A program made the translations under genes and the position numbers. A model generated the notes under the pieces. The model was not told where the DNA came from, searched no databases, and saw only the letters and a list, made by a program, of their open reading frames with translations. A stretch of 7,778 nt of DNA, from positions 1 through 7,778 of the forward strand of contig JAUWGD010000079.1 of assembly GCA_030606585.1 (NCBI GenBank), given 5' to 3'. Of the stretch, positions 1 to 6,422 are shown piece after piece (positions within the stretch are counted from its first letter, which is position 1; each line of letters starts with the position of its first letter). The stretch is from Dehalococcoidales bacterium (GTDB lineage Bacteria > Chloroflexota > Dehalococcoidia > Dehalococcoidales > RBG-16-60-22).

Positions 1-141
1 GGGCACCCCATCGGCTGCACCGGCGCCAGGATTCTGGTAACGCTCGCTCACGAAATGCAGCGGCGTGACCTTAAACTCGGTCTGGCGACTTTATGTATCG
101 GCGGCGGACAGGGAATGGCGACCATCATCGAGAGGAAGTAA
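1..141 (+). CDS. Thiolase (acetyl-CoA acetyltransferase family), C-terminal end only
   Basis: The reading frame is open from the first base and ends at TAA 139-141, giving the last 46 residues of a thiolase; the rest lies upstream of the window. Two hallmark active-site segments are visible: GHPIG at residues 2-6 of the fragment, with the catalytic histidine, and CIGGGQG at residues 32-38, with the cysteine that activates the incoming acyl-CoA. They are 30 residues apart, the same spacing as the His and Cys of the well-studied Zoogloea thiolase. Thiolases condense two acetyl-CoA or cleave 3-ketoacyl-CoA in the cytoplasm; the tail alone does not show direction or chain length. The position after GHPIG is Cys rather than the commoner Ala, a variation seen in the family. 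The family call is firm, the substrate unknown. Confidence 0.93.
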   Translation, partial: GHPIGCTGARILVTLAHEMQRRDLKLGLATLCIGGGQGMATIIERK

Positions 142-143
142 AA

Positions 144-317
144 CTAGCCCCGTTTTTCGTACTCGGGGCACCAGGTGGCGTTGGGGCGTGCTGGATTGCG
201 GCAGGCCCCGCGCCAGTTCCACTTGCAGCTATCGCAGAGGATAACATTCATCCCCAGCCACTTTTTCACACCGAGGACAAACCTGTCTTTCCAGCCGGGA
301 CCCGTCTTCGATTTCAT
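144..317 (-). CDS. Small cysteine-rich protein, 57 aa, putative metal-binding knuckle
   Basis: On the minus strand an ATG (315-317) opens 57 codons ending at TAG (144-146). The N-terminal 25 residues are basic and tryptophan-containing, with no signal peptide. The C-terminal half has four cysteines spaced C-x2-C-x7-C-x10-C (C28, C31, C39, C50), in the motifs CDSC and WCPEY, which looks like a structural zinc or iron site. A purine-rich GGAAG lies 9 nt before the ATG. A promoter-like element with an extended -10 sits at 345-373, correctly oriented and about 28 bp upstream. The stop is 2 bp from the convergent thiolase stop, so the gene fills the gap neatly. I do not recognise a named family. 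Against it: it is short, and a 100-codon frame also exists on the opposite strand. I prefer this frame for its cysteine pattern, its promoter and its lack of overlap with neighbours. Confidence 0.62.
   Translation of the reverse strand: MKSKTGPGWKDRFVLGVKKWLGMNVILCDSCKWNWRGACRNPARPNATWCPEYEKRG
147..169 (-). terminator. Possible weak hairpin terminator of the small minus-strand gene
   Basis: GCCCCG (147-152) and CGGGGC (164-169) form a perfect 6-bp GC-rich inverted repeat around an 11-nt loop. Read on the minus strand, the stem is followed by TAGTTTTACTT, a broken T-tract; on the plus strand no T-tract follows. The stem lies inside the last codons of the small cysteine-rich gene, so coding constraint could explain it, and the loop is long. 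Treat as tentative. Confidence 0.25.
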
Positions 318-344
318 CTCTTGTTTCTTCCGTATCCAGTTTTT

Positions 345-373
345 AGTGTAACAAACATGATGATATCAGGCAA
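345..373 (-). promoter_or_regulatory. Promoter for the small cysteine-rich gene (leftward)
   Basis: On the minus strand, TTGCCT (plus positions 368-373, 4 of 6 matches to the sigma-70 -35) is followed by a 17-nt spacer and TACACT (345-350), preceded by TG one base before (extended -10, TGTTACACT). The expected start is near 338, leaving a leader of about 20 nt before the ATG at 317. Its -35 falls inside the spacer of the rightward promoter, so the two probably compete for polymerase. Called by inspection only. Confidence 0.5.
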
Positions 374-388
374 TAATTGTGCTACAAT
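360..388 (+). promoter_or_regulatory. Promoter for the corA-yhhQ-hydrolase-RNase-nitroreductase run (rightward)
   Basis: ATGATA (360-365, 4 of 6 to the -35 consensus), a 17-nt spacer and TACAAT (383-388, 5 of 6 to TATAAT), with an upstream TGC giving an extended -10. Transcription would start near 395, about 25 nt before the corA ATG, leaving room for the TGAGGGG Shine-Dalgarno at 405-411. An 8-bp palindrome TGATATCA (361-368) sits between the two divergent -35 elements and could be an operator or chance. Confidence 0.55.
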
Positions 389-420
389 ACGTTAGAGCTT
401 GACTTGAGGGGTATATAGTC

Positions 421-1419
421 ATGGCGAAATTACCGGACAAGAAAAAAGGGGCCGACCGCAAGAAAGAAATAAAAGTAAAACAGACCCAGGAAGAACCGCT
501 GCACATCGAGACGATTACCTGGGGCGATTTGACATGGGTAAACGTGCGGTCTCCGTCCGAGCGGGAGATAGAATACCTGGAAGAAAATTACCATTTCCAC
601 CCCCTGGACCTAGATGACTGCCTCAGTCGCAAGCAGATTCCCAAGGTGGACGAATATCCGGAGTACCTGTTCGTCATCTTCCACCTGCCGGTTTTCGATA
701 AAGAAACGAGGGTTACCACCAAGCGGCAGTGGTCGGCGTTTGTCGGGGAGAAATTCCTCATCACCCTCCATACCGGAGAACTGAGGACACTAACGGCCCT
801 TTTCCGCGACTGCCAGACTCATGAGGATGCCCGCGAAGAGTACTTCAGCAACGGCCCCGGTTATTTACTGTACAGAATACTCGACCGCTCTATCGACTCC
901 TATTTTCCCGTCCTGGATAAAATCCTCAGCCTGATGGAAGACATGGAAGACAGCGTCTTCGACGAAGATGACGAAACGGCTAAAGAGCTGAGTGTTTTAC
1001 GGCGGGATATCATCGCCCAGAGACGCGTGATGTTCCCGACACGCACGCTCTTTATGTCACTGGAGAGAAGGCTGAAAAGATTTACCACGGTGGACCTGAA
1101 CGTCTATTTCGGCGACCTTATGGACCACATGACCAAGATATGCGAGACCCTAGACGAACTAAAAGAGGTCATAGAAGTATTTAAAGATACGGACTATATG
1201 CTGGCTACTTACCGTATCAACCGGGTCACGCGCCTGCTGACCATCTTTTCCACAATCGTCCTGCCGTTTTTAATCGTTTCCAGCCTTTACGGGATGAATG
1301 TCACATTACCCGGCGGAGTGGAAAGGGGAAGTATACAATCATTCCTTATTCTGCTACTGGTAATGATGATTATTGCCGGCAGCATGCTCTTCTTCTTCCG
1401 CCGCCGCCGCTGGATTTAG
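421..1419 (+). CDS. corA: CorA-family divalent metal ion channel (Mg2+/Co2+)
   Basis: At 332 aa this is normal length for CorA, a pentameric inner-membrane channel that admits Mg2+ (some members Co2+, Ni2+ or export Zn2+). The protein has a charged, lysine-rich N-terminus (residues 1-25), a long soluble domain with an alpha-helical stalk (roughly 150-265), and two C-terminal membrane segments (about 272-289 and 307-326). The signature GMN tripeptide follows the first helix at residues 291-293, within YGMNV, which forms the selectivity loop. The loop then reads TLPGGVERG and the chain ends in the basic cluster FRRRRWI, typical of the cytoplasmic tail. The start is backed by TGAGGGG 9 nt upstream and a promoter at 360-388. 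It is first in the five-gene run; yhhQ begins 3 bp after the stop. The ion transported cannot be read from sequence alone. Confidence 0.94.
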   Translation: MAKLPDKKKGADRKKEIKVKQTQEEPLHIETITWGDLTWVNVRSPSEREIEYLEENYHFHPLDLDDCLSRKQIPKVDEYPEYLFVIFHLPVFDKETRVTTKRQWSAFVGEKFLITLHTGELRTLTALFRDCQTHEDAREEYFSNGPGYLLYRILDRSIDSYFPVLDKILSLMEDMEDSVFDEDDETAKELSVLRRDIIAQRRVMFPTRTLFMSLERRLKRFTTVDLNVYFGDLMDHMTKICETLDELKEVIEVFKDTDYMLATYRINRVTRLLTIFSTIVLPFLIVSSLYGMNVTLPGGVERGSIQSFLILLLVMMIIAGSMLFFFRRRRWI

Positions 1420-1422
1420 GAA

Positions 1423-2100
1423 ATGAAGATTTCATATCGCCTGGTGATAATCATCGCCGTTTTTATCACCTGTCTCATTACCGCCAACGTTACTGCCGTA
1501 AAAGTAACCAGCCTCGGCCCGTTTACCCTGCCGGCGGCCATTTTCGTTTTTCCCCTGAGCTATATCTTCGGCGACATTCTTACCGAGGTCTACGGCTACC
1601 GCGTGGCGAGGAGAGTTATCTGGCTCGGATTTCTCTGCAACCTGGTTTTCGTTTTCTTCGCCTGGGTGGGGCAAATTCTCCCCTCGGCCTCCTTCTGGGA
1701 GGGGCAGGGGTCTTACGAGAGTATTTTAGGCTACACGCCGCGACTGCTGGCCGCCTCGTTCCTCGGTTACCTGGCCGGGGAGTTCGTCAATTCCGCCATC
1801 CTGGCCAGGATGAAAATACTGACCAGAGGCCGCTGGCTGTGGAGCCGGACCATCGGCTCAACGATAATCGGGCAGGGGCTGGACACCTCTATATTCATCA
1901 CCCTGGCCTTTATCGGCACGGGTGCTTCCGTGCCGACAATGATACTGCACCACTGGCTGGCCAAGATAGTCATCGAGGCCGCCTGCACCCCGGCCACCTA
2001 CGCCATCGTCAAATGGCTGAAAACCAAAGAGGGCATCGATACTTACGATTACGAAACCAGGTACAATCCTTTTAAAATATCGGAAAAGGGGCAATCGTAA
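1423..2100 (+). CDS. yhhQ: Queuosine precursor transporter, YhhQ/VUT (DUF165) family
   Basis: This 225-aa integral membrane protein belongs to the YhhQ family, whose E. coli member imports the deazapurine queuosine precursors preQ0 and preQ1 for tRNA modification. About six hydrophobic segments are visible (near 6-25, 36-50, 65-84, 106-124, 146-168, 172-196). Family motifs are present: FGDILTEVYGYRVARR (residues 49-64) with its acidic residues between the second and third segments, and SRTIGSTIIGQGLDTSIF (141-158). The C-terminus after 200 is soluble and charged. The ATG is only 3 bp after the corA stop, with just AGG overlapping that stop as a Shine-Dalgarno, so translation is probably coupled. 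Its TAA overlaps the next ATG by 1 bp (TAATG). No queuosine synthesis genes are in view, so a salvage role is inferred from family only. Confidence 0.9.
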   Translation: MKISYRLVIIIAVFITCLITANVTAVKVTSLGPFTLPAAIFVFPLSYIFGDILTEVYGYRVARRVIWLGFLCNLVFVFFAWVGQILPSASFWEGQGSYESILGYTPRLLAASFLGYLAGEFVNSAILARMKILTRGRWLWSRTIGSTIIGQGLDTSIFITLAFIGTGASVPTMILHHWLAKIVIEAACTPATYAIVKWLKTKEGIDTYDYETRYNPFKISEKGQS

Positions 2101-2870
2101 TGAAAGTTCAGATTCTCGGCGCGCACAACATAGAGTCGCAGGACACCCGGTGTATCAGCCTGATAATCGACGACATCATGGCGATAGACGCCGGCGCCCT
2201 TACATCCAGCCTGTCCTTAGCGGCGCAGCAGAAGCTCAAAGCCGTCCTGCTCACCCACCAGCATTACGACCATGTCAGGGACATACCGGCTATTGGCATG
2301 AATTTCTATCTTCACGAGAATACCATAGATATTTACTCTATCCTGCCCGTCCGTGAAGCCCTGTCGTCTTACCTGCTGAACGATATCCTCTACCCCGATT
2401 TCTTAAAGAAACCCCCGGGGAAGCCGGCGATACGGTTCAATACAATGGAACCCGGGCGTACGGAATCAATCGCCGGCTATACCGTATTGCCGGTATCCGT
2501 CAGTCACGCCGTACCCACCGTCGGCTACGAAGTCACTTCTCCCGACGGGAAAAAGGTATTTTACACGTCCGATACCGGGCCGGGACTGGACGAATGCTGG
2601 CGGCAGGTATCGCCCGACCTGCTCATCATCGAGGTTACCGCTATCAACAAATGGCATGACTTCGCTATCCAGTCGGGCCACCTCACCGCTGCCCTGCTCC
2701 AGCCGGAGCTGGAGAGCCTGCGAAAACTGAAAGGACAACTGCCGGAGATAGTCACGGTGCACATGAATCCCCTGGACGAGAAGGTAATAAAAGAAGAAAT
2801 CGCCGCGGTAGCAAGCGCTTTAAATACGGACATCCGACTCGGCTACGAGGGGATGATTATAGAGCTGTAA
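2100..2870 (+). CDS. Metallo-beta-lactamase-fold hydrolase (RNase Z / class II cyclic-nucleotide phosphodiesterase-like)
   Basis: A 256-aa cytoplasmic protein with a complete two-metal MBL site: THQHYDH (H53, H55, D57, H58), SVSHAVP (H136), TSDTG (D158) and VHMNP (H221), with an additional SGHLT (H194) resembling the His-Ser-Thr-region histidine of RNase Z. All expected ligands are present, so it should bind two zinc, iron or manganese ions and be active. The overall pattern resembles phosphodiesterase-type MBL proteins (RNase Z, class II cAMP phosphodiesterase, PqqB-like) rather than beta-lactamases or glyoxalases. The substrate is not evident. The start overlaps the yhhQ stop (TAATG), with AAGGGG about 8 nt upstream. 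A Mut7-C RNase-domain gene follows after 2 bp, which makes a role on RNA or nucleotides possible but unproven. Confidence 0.87.
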   Translation: MKVQILGAHNIESQDTRCISLIIDDIMAIDAGALTSSLSLAAQQKLKAVLLTHQHYDHVRDIPAIGMNFYLHENTIDIYSILPVREALSSYLLNDILYPDFLKKPPGKPAIRFNTMEPGRTESIAGYTVLPVSVSHAVPTVGYEVTSPDGKKVFYTSDTGPGLDECWRQVSPDLLIIEVTAINKWHDFAIQSGHLTAALLQPELESLRKLKGQLPEIVTVHMNPLDEKVIKEEIAAVASALNTDIRLGYEGMIIEL

Positions 2871-2872
2871 AG

Positions 2873-3376
2873 ATGTTTGCAGATAGTTCCGTCAGCGAGA
2901 TACGGTTTATCGTCGACCATAACGTGGGCAAGCTGGCAAAATGGCTCAGGATGATGGGCTATGACAGCCTGTTCTTCGATGGCGACGATGATTCGCAGAT
3001 GGTCAGGCAGGCCCTGGCCGAGGGAAGGATGATACTGACGCGCGACACCGGGATTATGAAGAGGCGCGTCGTTAACAACGGACGACTCAAGGCACTACTT
3101 ATCGAAAGCGAAGAGCCGGAGCGTCAGATGCGGCAGGTCATGACCAGGCTGAACTTAAATATCAATCTGCGTCCTTTCACGCTCTGCCTGGAGTGTAATC
3201 ACCCGCTGGTTGAAAGGAGCCGTGATGAGGTGAAAGACCGCGTGCCGCCCTACGTTTATAAAACACAAACCCAGTACATGGAGTGCCCGGCCTGCCACCG
3301 CATCTACTGGCGGGGGACTCACTGGGAGGCTATGACACGAAAAATGGAAAAGCTGGCGAATACGAATGACAGTTAG
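2873..3376 (+). CDS. Mut7-C RNase-domain (DUF82) protein with zinc ribbon
   Basis: A 167-aa protein matching the Mut7-C family, a PIN-like nuclease fold named after the C-terminus of the worm exonuclease Mut-7. The N-terminal part carries FIVDHNVGKLAKWLRMMGYD (residues 12-31; putative metal-binding D15), then ILTRD (54-58; D58), both typical of the acidic PIN-like centre. The C-terminal part is a zinc ribbon with C105-x2-C108 and C138-x2-C141, followed by the family signature RGTHW (147-151). Biochemistry of bacterial members is sparse, so RNase activity is a fold-based prediction. ATG lies 2 bp after the previous stop, with no strong Shine-Dalgarno; coupled translation is likely. The first nine residues are not conserved-looking, so a slightly later start is possible. 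Confidence 0.88.
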   Translation: MFADSSVSEIRFIVDHNVGKLAKWLRMMGYDSLFFDGDDDSQMVRQALAEGRMILTRDTGIMKRRVVNNGRLKALLIESEEPERQMRQVMTRLNLNINLRPFTLCLECNHPLVERSRDEVKDRVPPYVYKTQTQYMECPACHRIYWRGTHWEAMTRKMEKLANTNDS

Positions 3377-3397
3377 AGACATCGAGGAGGAAATTTA

Positions 3398-3991
3398 ATG
3401 AGTATTTACGAGATAGCCGTAACAAGACGGTCGATAAGACGTTTCAAAGATAAAGTCGTGCCCTACGAGGTGCTGGAAAAGTGCCTGGACGCCGGCCGGC
3501 TGGCGCCGTGCGGACGCAACCACCAGGTATGCGAGTATATCGTCATCAACGATGCCGAAGTGCTGCCCGGGGTATTCGAGAATATCGGAGGCTCGGTAAA
3601 GATGCCCCCCGAAAAAGGAGGCCCGCGACCCGAACAATCGCCCAAAGCCTATATCATAATCCTGATAAACAAAGCTTGGGAAGACGATGCCAACCGCCGC
3701 AGGATTTCGCTCTATGACGTGGGCATGGCGGCGGAGAACATTATACTGGTCGCCTACGAACAGGGTCTCGGCGCCTGCCCGATACTGATGTTCAACGAGG
3801 GCAACCTTAAGCCCGTCCTGAATATACCGGATACGCATGACATGGCGCTGGTGATTGCCATGGGCTACCCGGACGAAGTTTCGGTGGCGGAAGTGGCTAC
3901 CGATTCCGTAAACGGGTGGGTGGACGATAAGCTGGTGCGGCACGTCCCCAAGAGAAGGCTGGAGGATATCGTACACCGCAACGGGTTTTAG
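3398..3991 (+). CDS. Nitroreductase-family flavoprotein
   Basis: A 197-aa FMN-dependent oxidoreductase of the nitroreductase superfamily, usually a homodimer using NAD(P)H. Visible landmarks are RRSIRRF (residues 10-16), whose arginines contact the FMN phosphate; RLAPCGRNHQ (34-43), where the usual small residue is a cysteine (C38); the helix YDVGMAAENIILVAYEQGLG (106-125); and the terminal VPKRRLEDIVHRNGF (183-197), close to the common VPKRPLEEIVH ending. The substrate could be a quinone, nitro-compound or other small electrophile; the family is too broad to say. An excellent Shine-Dalgarno, GAGGAGG (3384-3390), is 7 nt before the ATG, the strongest in the window, suggesting high translation. 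The gap from the Mut7-C gene is 21 bp and it is the last gene of the run. A 193-codon frame opposite it is an antisense shadow. Confidence 0.92.
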   Translation: MSIYEIAVTRRSIRRFKDKVVPYEVLEKCLDAGRLAPCGRNHQVCEYIVINDAEVLPGVFENIGGSVKMPPEKGGPRPEQSPKAYIIILINKAWEDDANRRRISLYDVGMAAENIILVAYEQGLGACPILMFNEGNLKPVLNIPDTHDMALVIAMGYPDEVSVAEVATDSVNGWVDDKLVRHVPKRRLEDIVHRNGF

Positions 3992-4002
3992 TCTCAGACG
4001 TA

Positions 4003-4031
4003 TTGACCGAAGCTTATAATATTGCTACACT
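4003..4031 (+). promoter_or_regulatory. Promoter for the nnr-coaX-coaC-coaB block
   Basis: TTGACC (4003-4008, 5 of 6 to the -35 consensus), a spacer of exactly 17 nt, and TACACT (4026-4031) preceded by TGC (extended -10). Transcription would begin near 4038. This lies in the 69-bp gap after the nitroreductase stop and is the clearest promoter in the window. A perfect TATAAT at 4015-4020 lies inside the spacer but lacks a good -35 of its own; it may add a second, weaker start. Confidence 0.6.
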
Positions 4032-4060
4032 CAATGCAACGGGAGCTAACATAACCAGCG

Positions 4061-5626
4061 ATGAAAATTGTAACCGCCGAACAGATGAGGCAGATTGACC
4101 GGGAGTGCATAAAGCAGGGCACGCCCGCCGGTACGCTTATGGAGAACGCGGGCAAAGCCGTGGCCGAAGAAACGCGGTCCGTCCTGGGCGCTATGAATCA
4201 ACAGAACATCCTGTGCCTGGCAGGCGCGGGGAACAACGGTGGCGACGGGCTGGTGGCGGCGCGCTACCTCCACGAATGGGGAGCTAAAGTCAGCGTTTAC
4301 CTCTGCAGCCAGAGAGCCTCCGATGATGAAAACCTCAAGCTGGTACAGGAACACGGCATCACCTGTATCGAAGCCGCTAACGATAAAAACCTGAAAAAGT
4401 ACGACGAAATGCTGGCATCGGCGAGTTGCGTTATCGACGCGCTGCTGGGCACGGGCAAGATACGCCGGCTCGAAGGTATTTTCCGGCAGGTGCTGGAAAA
4501 GATGAGCGCCACAAGGAATAAACGTAAGCTCACCGTTATAGCGGTAGATTTACCGTCGGGGATGGACGCCGATACGGGCGTTATCGACCCCGCCTGCCCC
4601 CACGCCGATATTACCGTCACAATGGCTCTTCCGAAGCTGGGACTGTTCGGCTTCCCCGGAGCGGAAAGAGTCGGTAAACTTAAAATAGCCGACATCGGTA
4701 TTCCGCCGGCGCTGGCGGCATCCGTCATGACCGAACTCATTACCGGCGACTGGGCCAGGGACACCCTGCCGGCACGCCCGCTTAACGCCAACAAGGGAAC
4801 GTTCGGCAAGGTGCTGGTGGTGGCCGGCTCAATCAACTACATCGGCTCGGCCTATCTCGCCTGCAGCGGCGCCATGCGCGTGGGAGCCGGACTGGTTACA
4901 TTAGCCACCGCCGAAAGCCTGCAACCTATCCTGGCCTCCAAGCTGACCGAGGCTACCTACCTGCCGCTGACCGAGTCCCAACACGGTATCATCTCGGCTG
5001 AAGCAGTCGACATCGTCAAGCAACAGCTTAGTCAATATAACGTGCTTCTCCTCGGCTGCGGCCTGGGACAGAATCCGTCCACCGCGGAGTTCGTCGTCTC
5101 CCTGCTCCAGGAAAAGAGGCTGCCGGCGCTGGTACTGGATGCCGACGCCCTCAATATACTGGCGAAAACACCCGACTGGTGGAAAATACTGCCCGGTGAC
5201 GCCATTCTTACGCCACACCCCGGCGAAATGTCCCGACTATGCGGACTTACTATTGACGAGATACAAGCTGACCGTGTAGGCGTAGCGAGAAAATTCGCCG
5301 CGGAATGGAACAAGACCATCGTCCTGAAAGGGGCATATAATGTTGTCGCCAGTCCCGACGGCTACTGCAGGGTCAGTCCTTTCGCCAATCCCGGGGTGGC
5401 CACGGCGGGGACCGGGGATGTACTTTCCGGAATTATCGCGGGCATGGCGGCCCAGGGGCTTTCGCTTTCCAATGCCGCCGGACTGGGTGTGTGCGTGGGC
5501 GATGAAGCCGGCGAGATAATCAGGAACGTTCTTGGCGACGCGGGCATGATTGCTTCCGACCTGCTGACGGCTCTGCCAGTCGCTATAAAACAATTGAAAA
5601 CCACAACCATTGGTAGTGAAAGTTGA
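4061..5626 (+). CDS. nnr: Bifunctional NAD(P)H-hydrate epimerase / ADP-dependent NAD(P)H-hydrate dehydratase
   Basis: A 521-aa fusion that repairs NADHX and NADPHX, hydrated forms of the reduced cofactors that arise by heat or enzyme error. The N-terminal epimerase half (about 1-220) starts with MKIVTAEQMRQID and carries GAGNNGGDGL (55-64), DALLGTG (126-132) and VDLPSG (162-167). The C-terminal dehydratase half (about 235-510) is ribokinase-like, with NKGTFGKVLVVAGS (244-257), DADALN (360-365), TPHPGEM (384-390) and NPGVATAGTGDVLSG (443-457), including the catalytic D453. Both active sites look intact. It acts in the cytoplasm, using ADP. An in-frame TAA at 4052-4054 excludes any longer start, and ATG 4061 gives the standard N-terminus. 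The nearest Shine-Dalgarno, GGGAG (4041-4045), is 15 nt away, unusually far. It leads the CoA gene block and ends 10 bp before coaX. Confidence 0.95.
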   Translation: MKIVTAEQMRQIDRECIKQGTPAGTLMENAGKAVAEETRSVLGAMNQQNILCLAGAGNNGGDGLVAARYLHEWGAKVSVYLCSQRASDDENLKLVQEHGITCIEAANDKNLKKYDEMLASASCVIDALLGTGKIRRLEGIFRQVLEKMSATRNKRKLTVIAVDLPSGMDADTGVIDPACPHADITVTMALPKLGLFGFPGAERVGKLKIADIGIPPALAASVMTELITGDWARDTLPARPLNANKGTFGKVLVVAGSINYIGSAYLACSGAMRVGAGLVTLATAESLQPILASKLTEATYLPLTESQHGIISAEAVDIVKQQLSQYNVLLLGCGLGQNPSTAEFVVSLLQEKRLPALVLDADALNILAKTPDWWKILPGDAILTPHPGEMSRLCGLTIDEIQADRVGVARKFAAEWNKTIVLKGAYNVVASPDGYCRVSPFANPGVATAGTGDVLSGIIAGMAAQGLSLSNAAGLGVCVGDEAGEIIRNVLGDAGMIASDLLTALPVAIKQLKTTTIGSES

Positions 5627-5630
5627 GGGA
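5625..5630 (+). promoter_or_regulatory. Ribosome-binding site that sets the coaX start
   Basis: GAGGGA lies 6 nt before ATG 5637 and overlaps the nnr stop codon (TGA 5624-5626). The frame can be extended upstream to TTG 5610, but that start has no such site, overlaps nnr and adds nine residues not found in CoaX, so 5637 is the better start. Confidence 0.75.
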
Positions 5631-5636
5631 AATGCC

Positions 5637-6404
5637 ATGTTGTTAGCTATAGACATAGGTAACACCAATATTACCGTGGGCATGTTTCAAGATGATGAGC
5701 TTAAGGCTACCTGGCGTATCGCTACCGGCGTTCACCGTATGGCGGATGAGTACGCCGTGATACTGCTGAACATGCTGCGCCATCGAGGCGTAGACGTTGC
5801 CGATGTCACTAGTGGAGCGGTAAGCTGTGTCGTACCCCCCTTGCTGACCACTTTTAATGAGCTATTCGAAAAATATTTCAATATAAAACCGCTGGTAGTC
5901 GGCCCCGGTGTGAAGTCCGGGATACGCATTCGCTTTGACAACCCGCGAGAGCTTGGCGGCGACCGTATCTCCAACGCGGCGGGCGCGCTCAGTCTATACA
6001 GCAGCCCTGTAATCGTGGTGGCTATGGGTACGGCGACCGCGTTCGATACCGTATCCAAGGAAGGGGATTATCTCGGCGGGGCAGTCGCCCCAGGGTTAGC
6101 CATTGCCGCTGAAGCCCTTTATGCCCGCACGGCGGCTCTACCCAGAGTAGAACTGGTCCGTCCCGAGCGAGCCATCGGGGCCAATACCGTAGCCGCCATG
6201 CAGTCCGGCATCATCTTCGGCTATGCCGGGCTTATCGACGGCATCGTGACACGGATTCAAGAAGAACTGGGAGAGAAGGGAACGGTCGTGGCCACCGGAG
6301 GCTATGCCGGCATCATCGCCAAAGAAACCAGAGTAATTGACAAGGTCAATCCCGATTTAACACTTATCGGAATAAAAACCATCCACGCCCTGAACCAGAC
6401 CTAG
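5637..6404 (+). CDS. coaX: Type III pantothenate kinase
   Basis: With the start at ATG 5637 this is 255 aa, the usual CoaX length. The enzyme phosphorylates pantothenate with ATP, the first step of CoA synthesis, and is insensitive to CoA feedback, unlike CoaA. It has the ASKHA-fold phosphate loop MLLAIDIGNTN (1-11; D6), PRELGGDRI (103-111; catalytic D109), GTATAFD (131-137), GGAVAPGL (147-154) and IGANTVAAMQSG further on. One departure stands out: the family normally reads VVDxGTA, with a conserved Asp 20 residues after the GxDR Asp, but here it reads VVAMGTA, with Ala129. The rest looks fully conserved, so the family call is secure while full activity is less certain. It follows nnr by 10 bp and precedes coaC, matching the pathway. 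Confidence 0.93.
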   Translation: MLLAIDIGNTNITVGMFQDDELKATWRIATGVHRMADEYAVILLNMLRHRGVDVADVTSGAVSCVVPPLLTTFNELFEKYFNIKPLVVGPGVKSGIRIRFDNPRELGGDRISNAAGALSLYSSPVIVVAMGTATAFDTVSKEGDYLGGAVAPGLAIAAEALYARTAALPRVELVRPERAIGANTVAAMQSGIIFGYAGLIDGIVTRIQEELGEKGTVVATGGYAGIIAKETRVIDKVNPDLTLIGIKTIHALNQT

Positions 6405-6422
6405 TTAACCAAGGAGATAGCC

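Noticed and set aside
93..395. 100-codon plus-strand frame spanning the thiolase end and the following gap
   Set aside because: It overlaps the thiolase tail by 49 bases, including catalytic-motif codons, runs through the minus-strand cysteine-rich gene and both promoters, and has no recognisable domain.
3395..3976. 193-codon minus-strand frame opposite the nitroreductase
   Set aside because: It mirrors nearly the whole nitroreductase gene, has no matching family motif and no good ribosome site; GC-rich codon usage readily produces such antisense frames.
4015..4020. Perfect TATAAT as the main nnr -10 box
   Set aside because: The -35 position 17 nt upstream reads TCTCAG, a poor match; TTGACC is only 6 nt away from it but exactly 17 nt from TACACT, so TACACT is the better -10.
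4034..4054. Six-codon ATG frame before nnr as a leader peptide
   Set aside because: It has no ribosome site and its start lies upstream of the predicted transcript start.
4297..4836. 179-codon minus-strand frame inside nnr
   Set aside because: It lies fully within the strongly supported nnr gene; its Ser/Ala/Pro-rich composition is typical of antisense reading.
5610..5636. Longer TTG start for coaX adding nine residues
   Set aside because: It overlaps nnr by 17 bases, lacks a ribosome site, and CoaX proteins begin close to the DxGNTN loop; ATG 5637 has GAGGGA at 6 nt.
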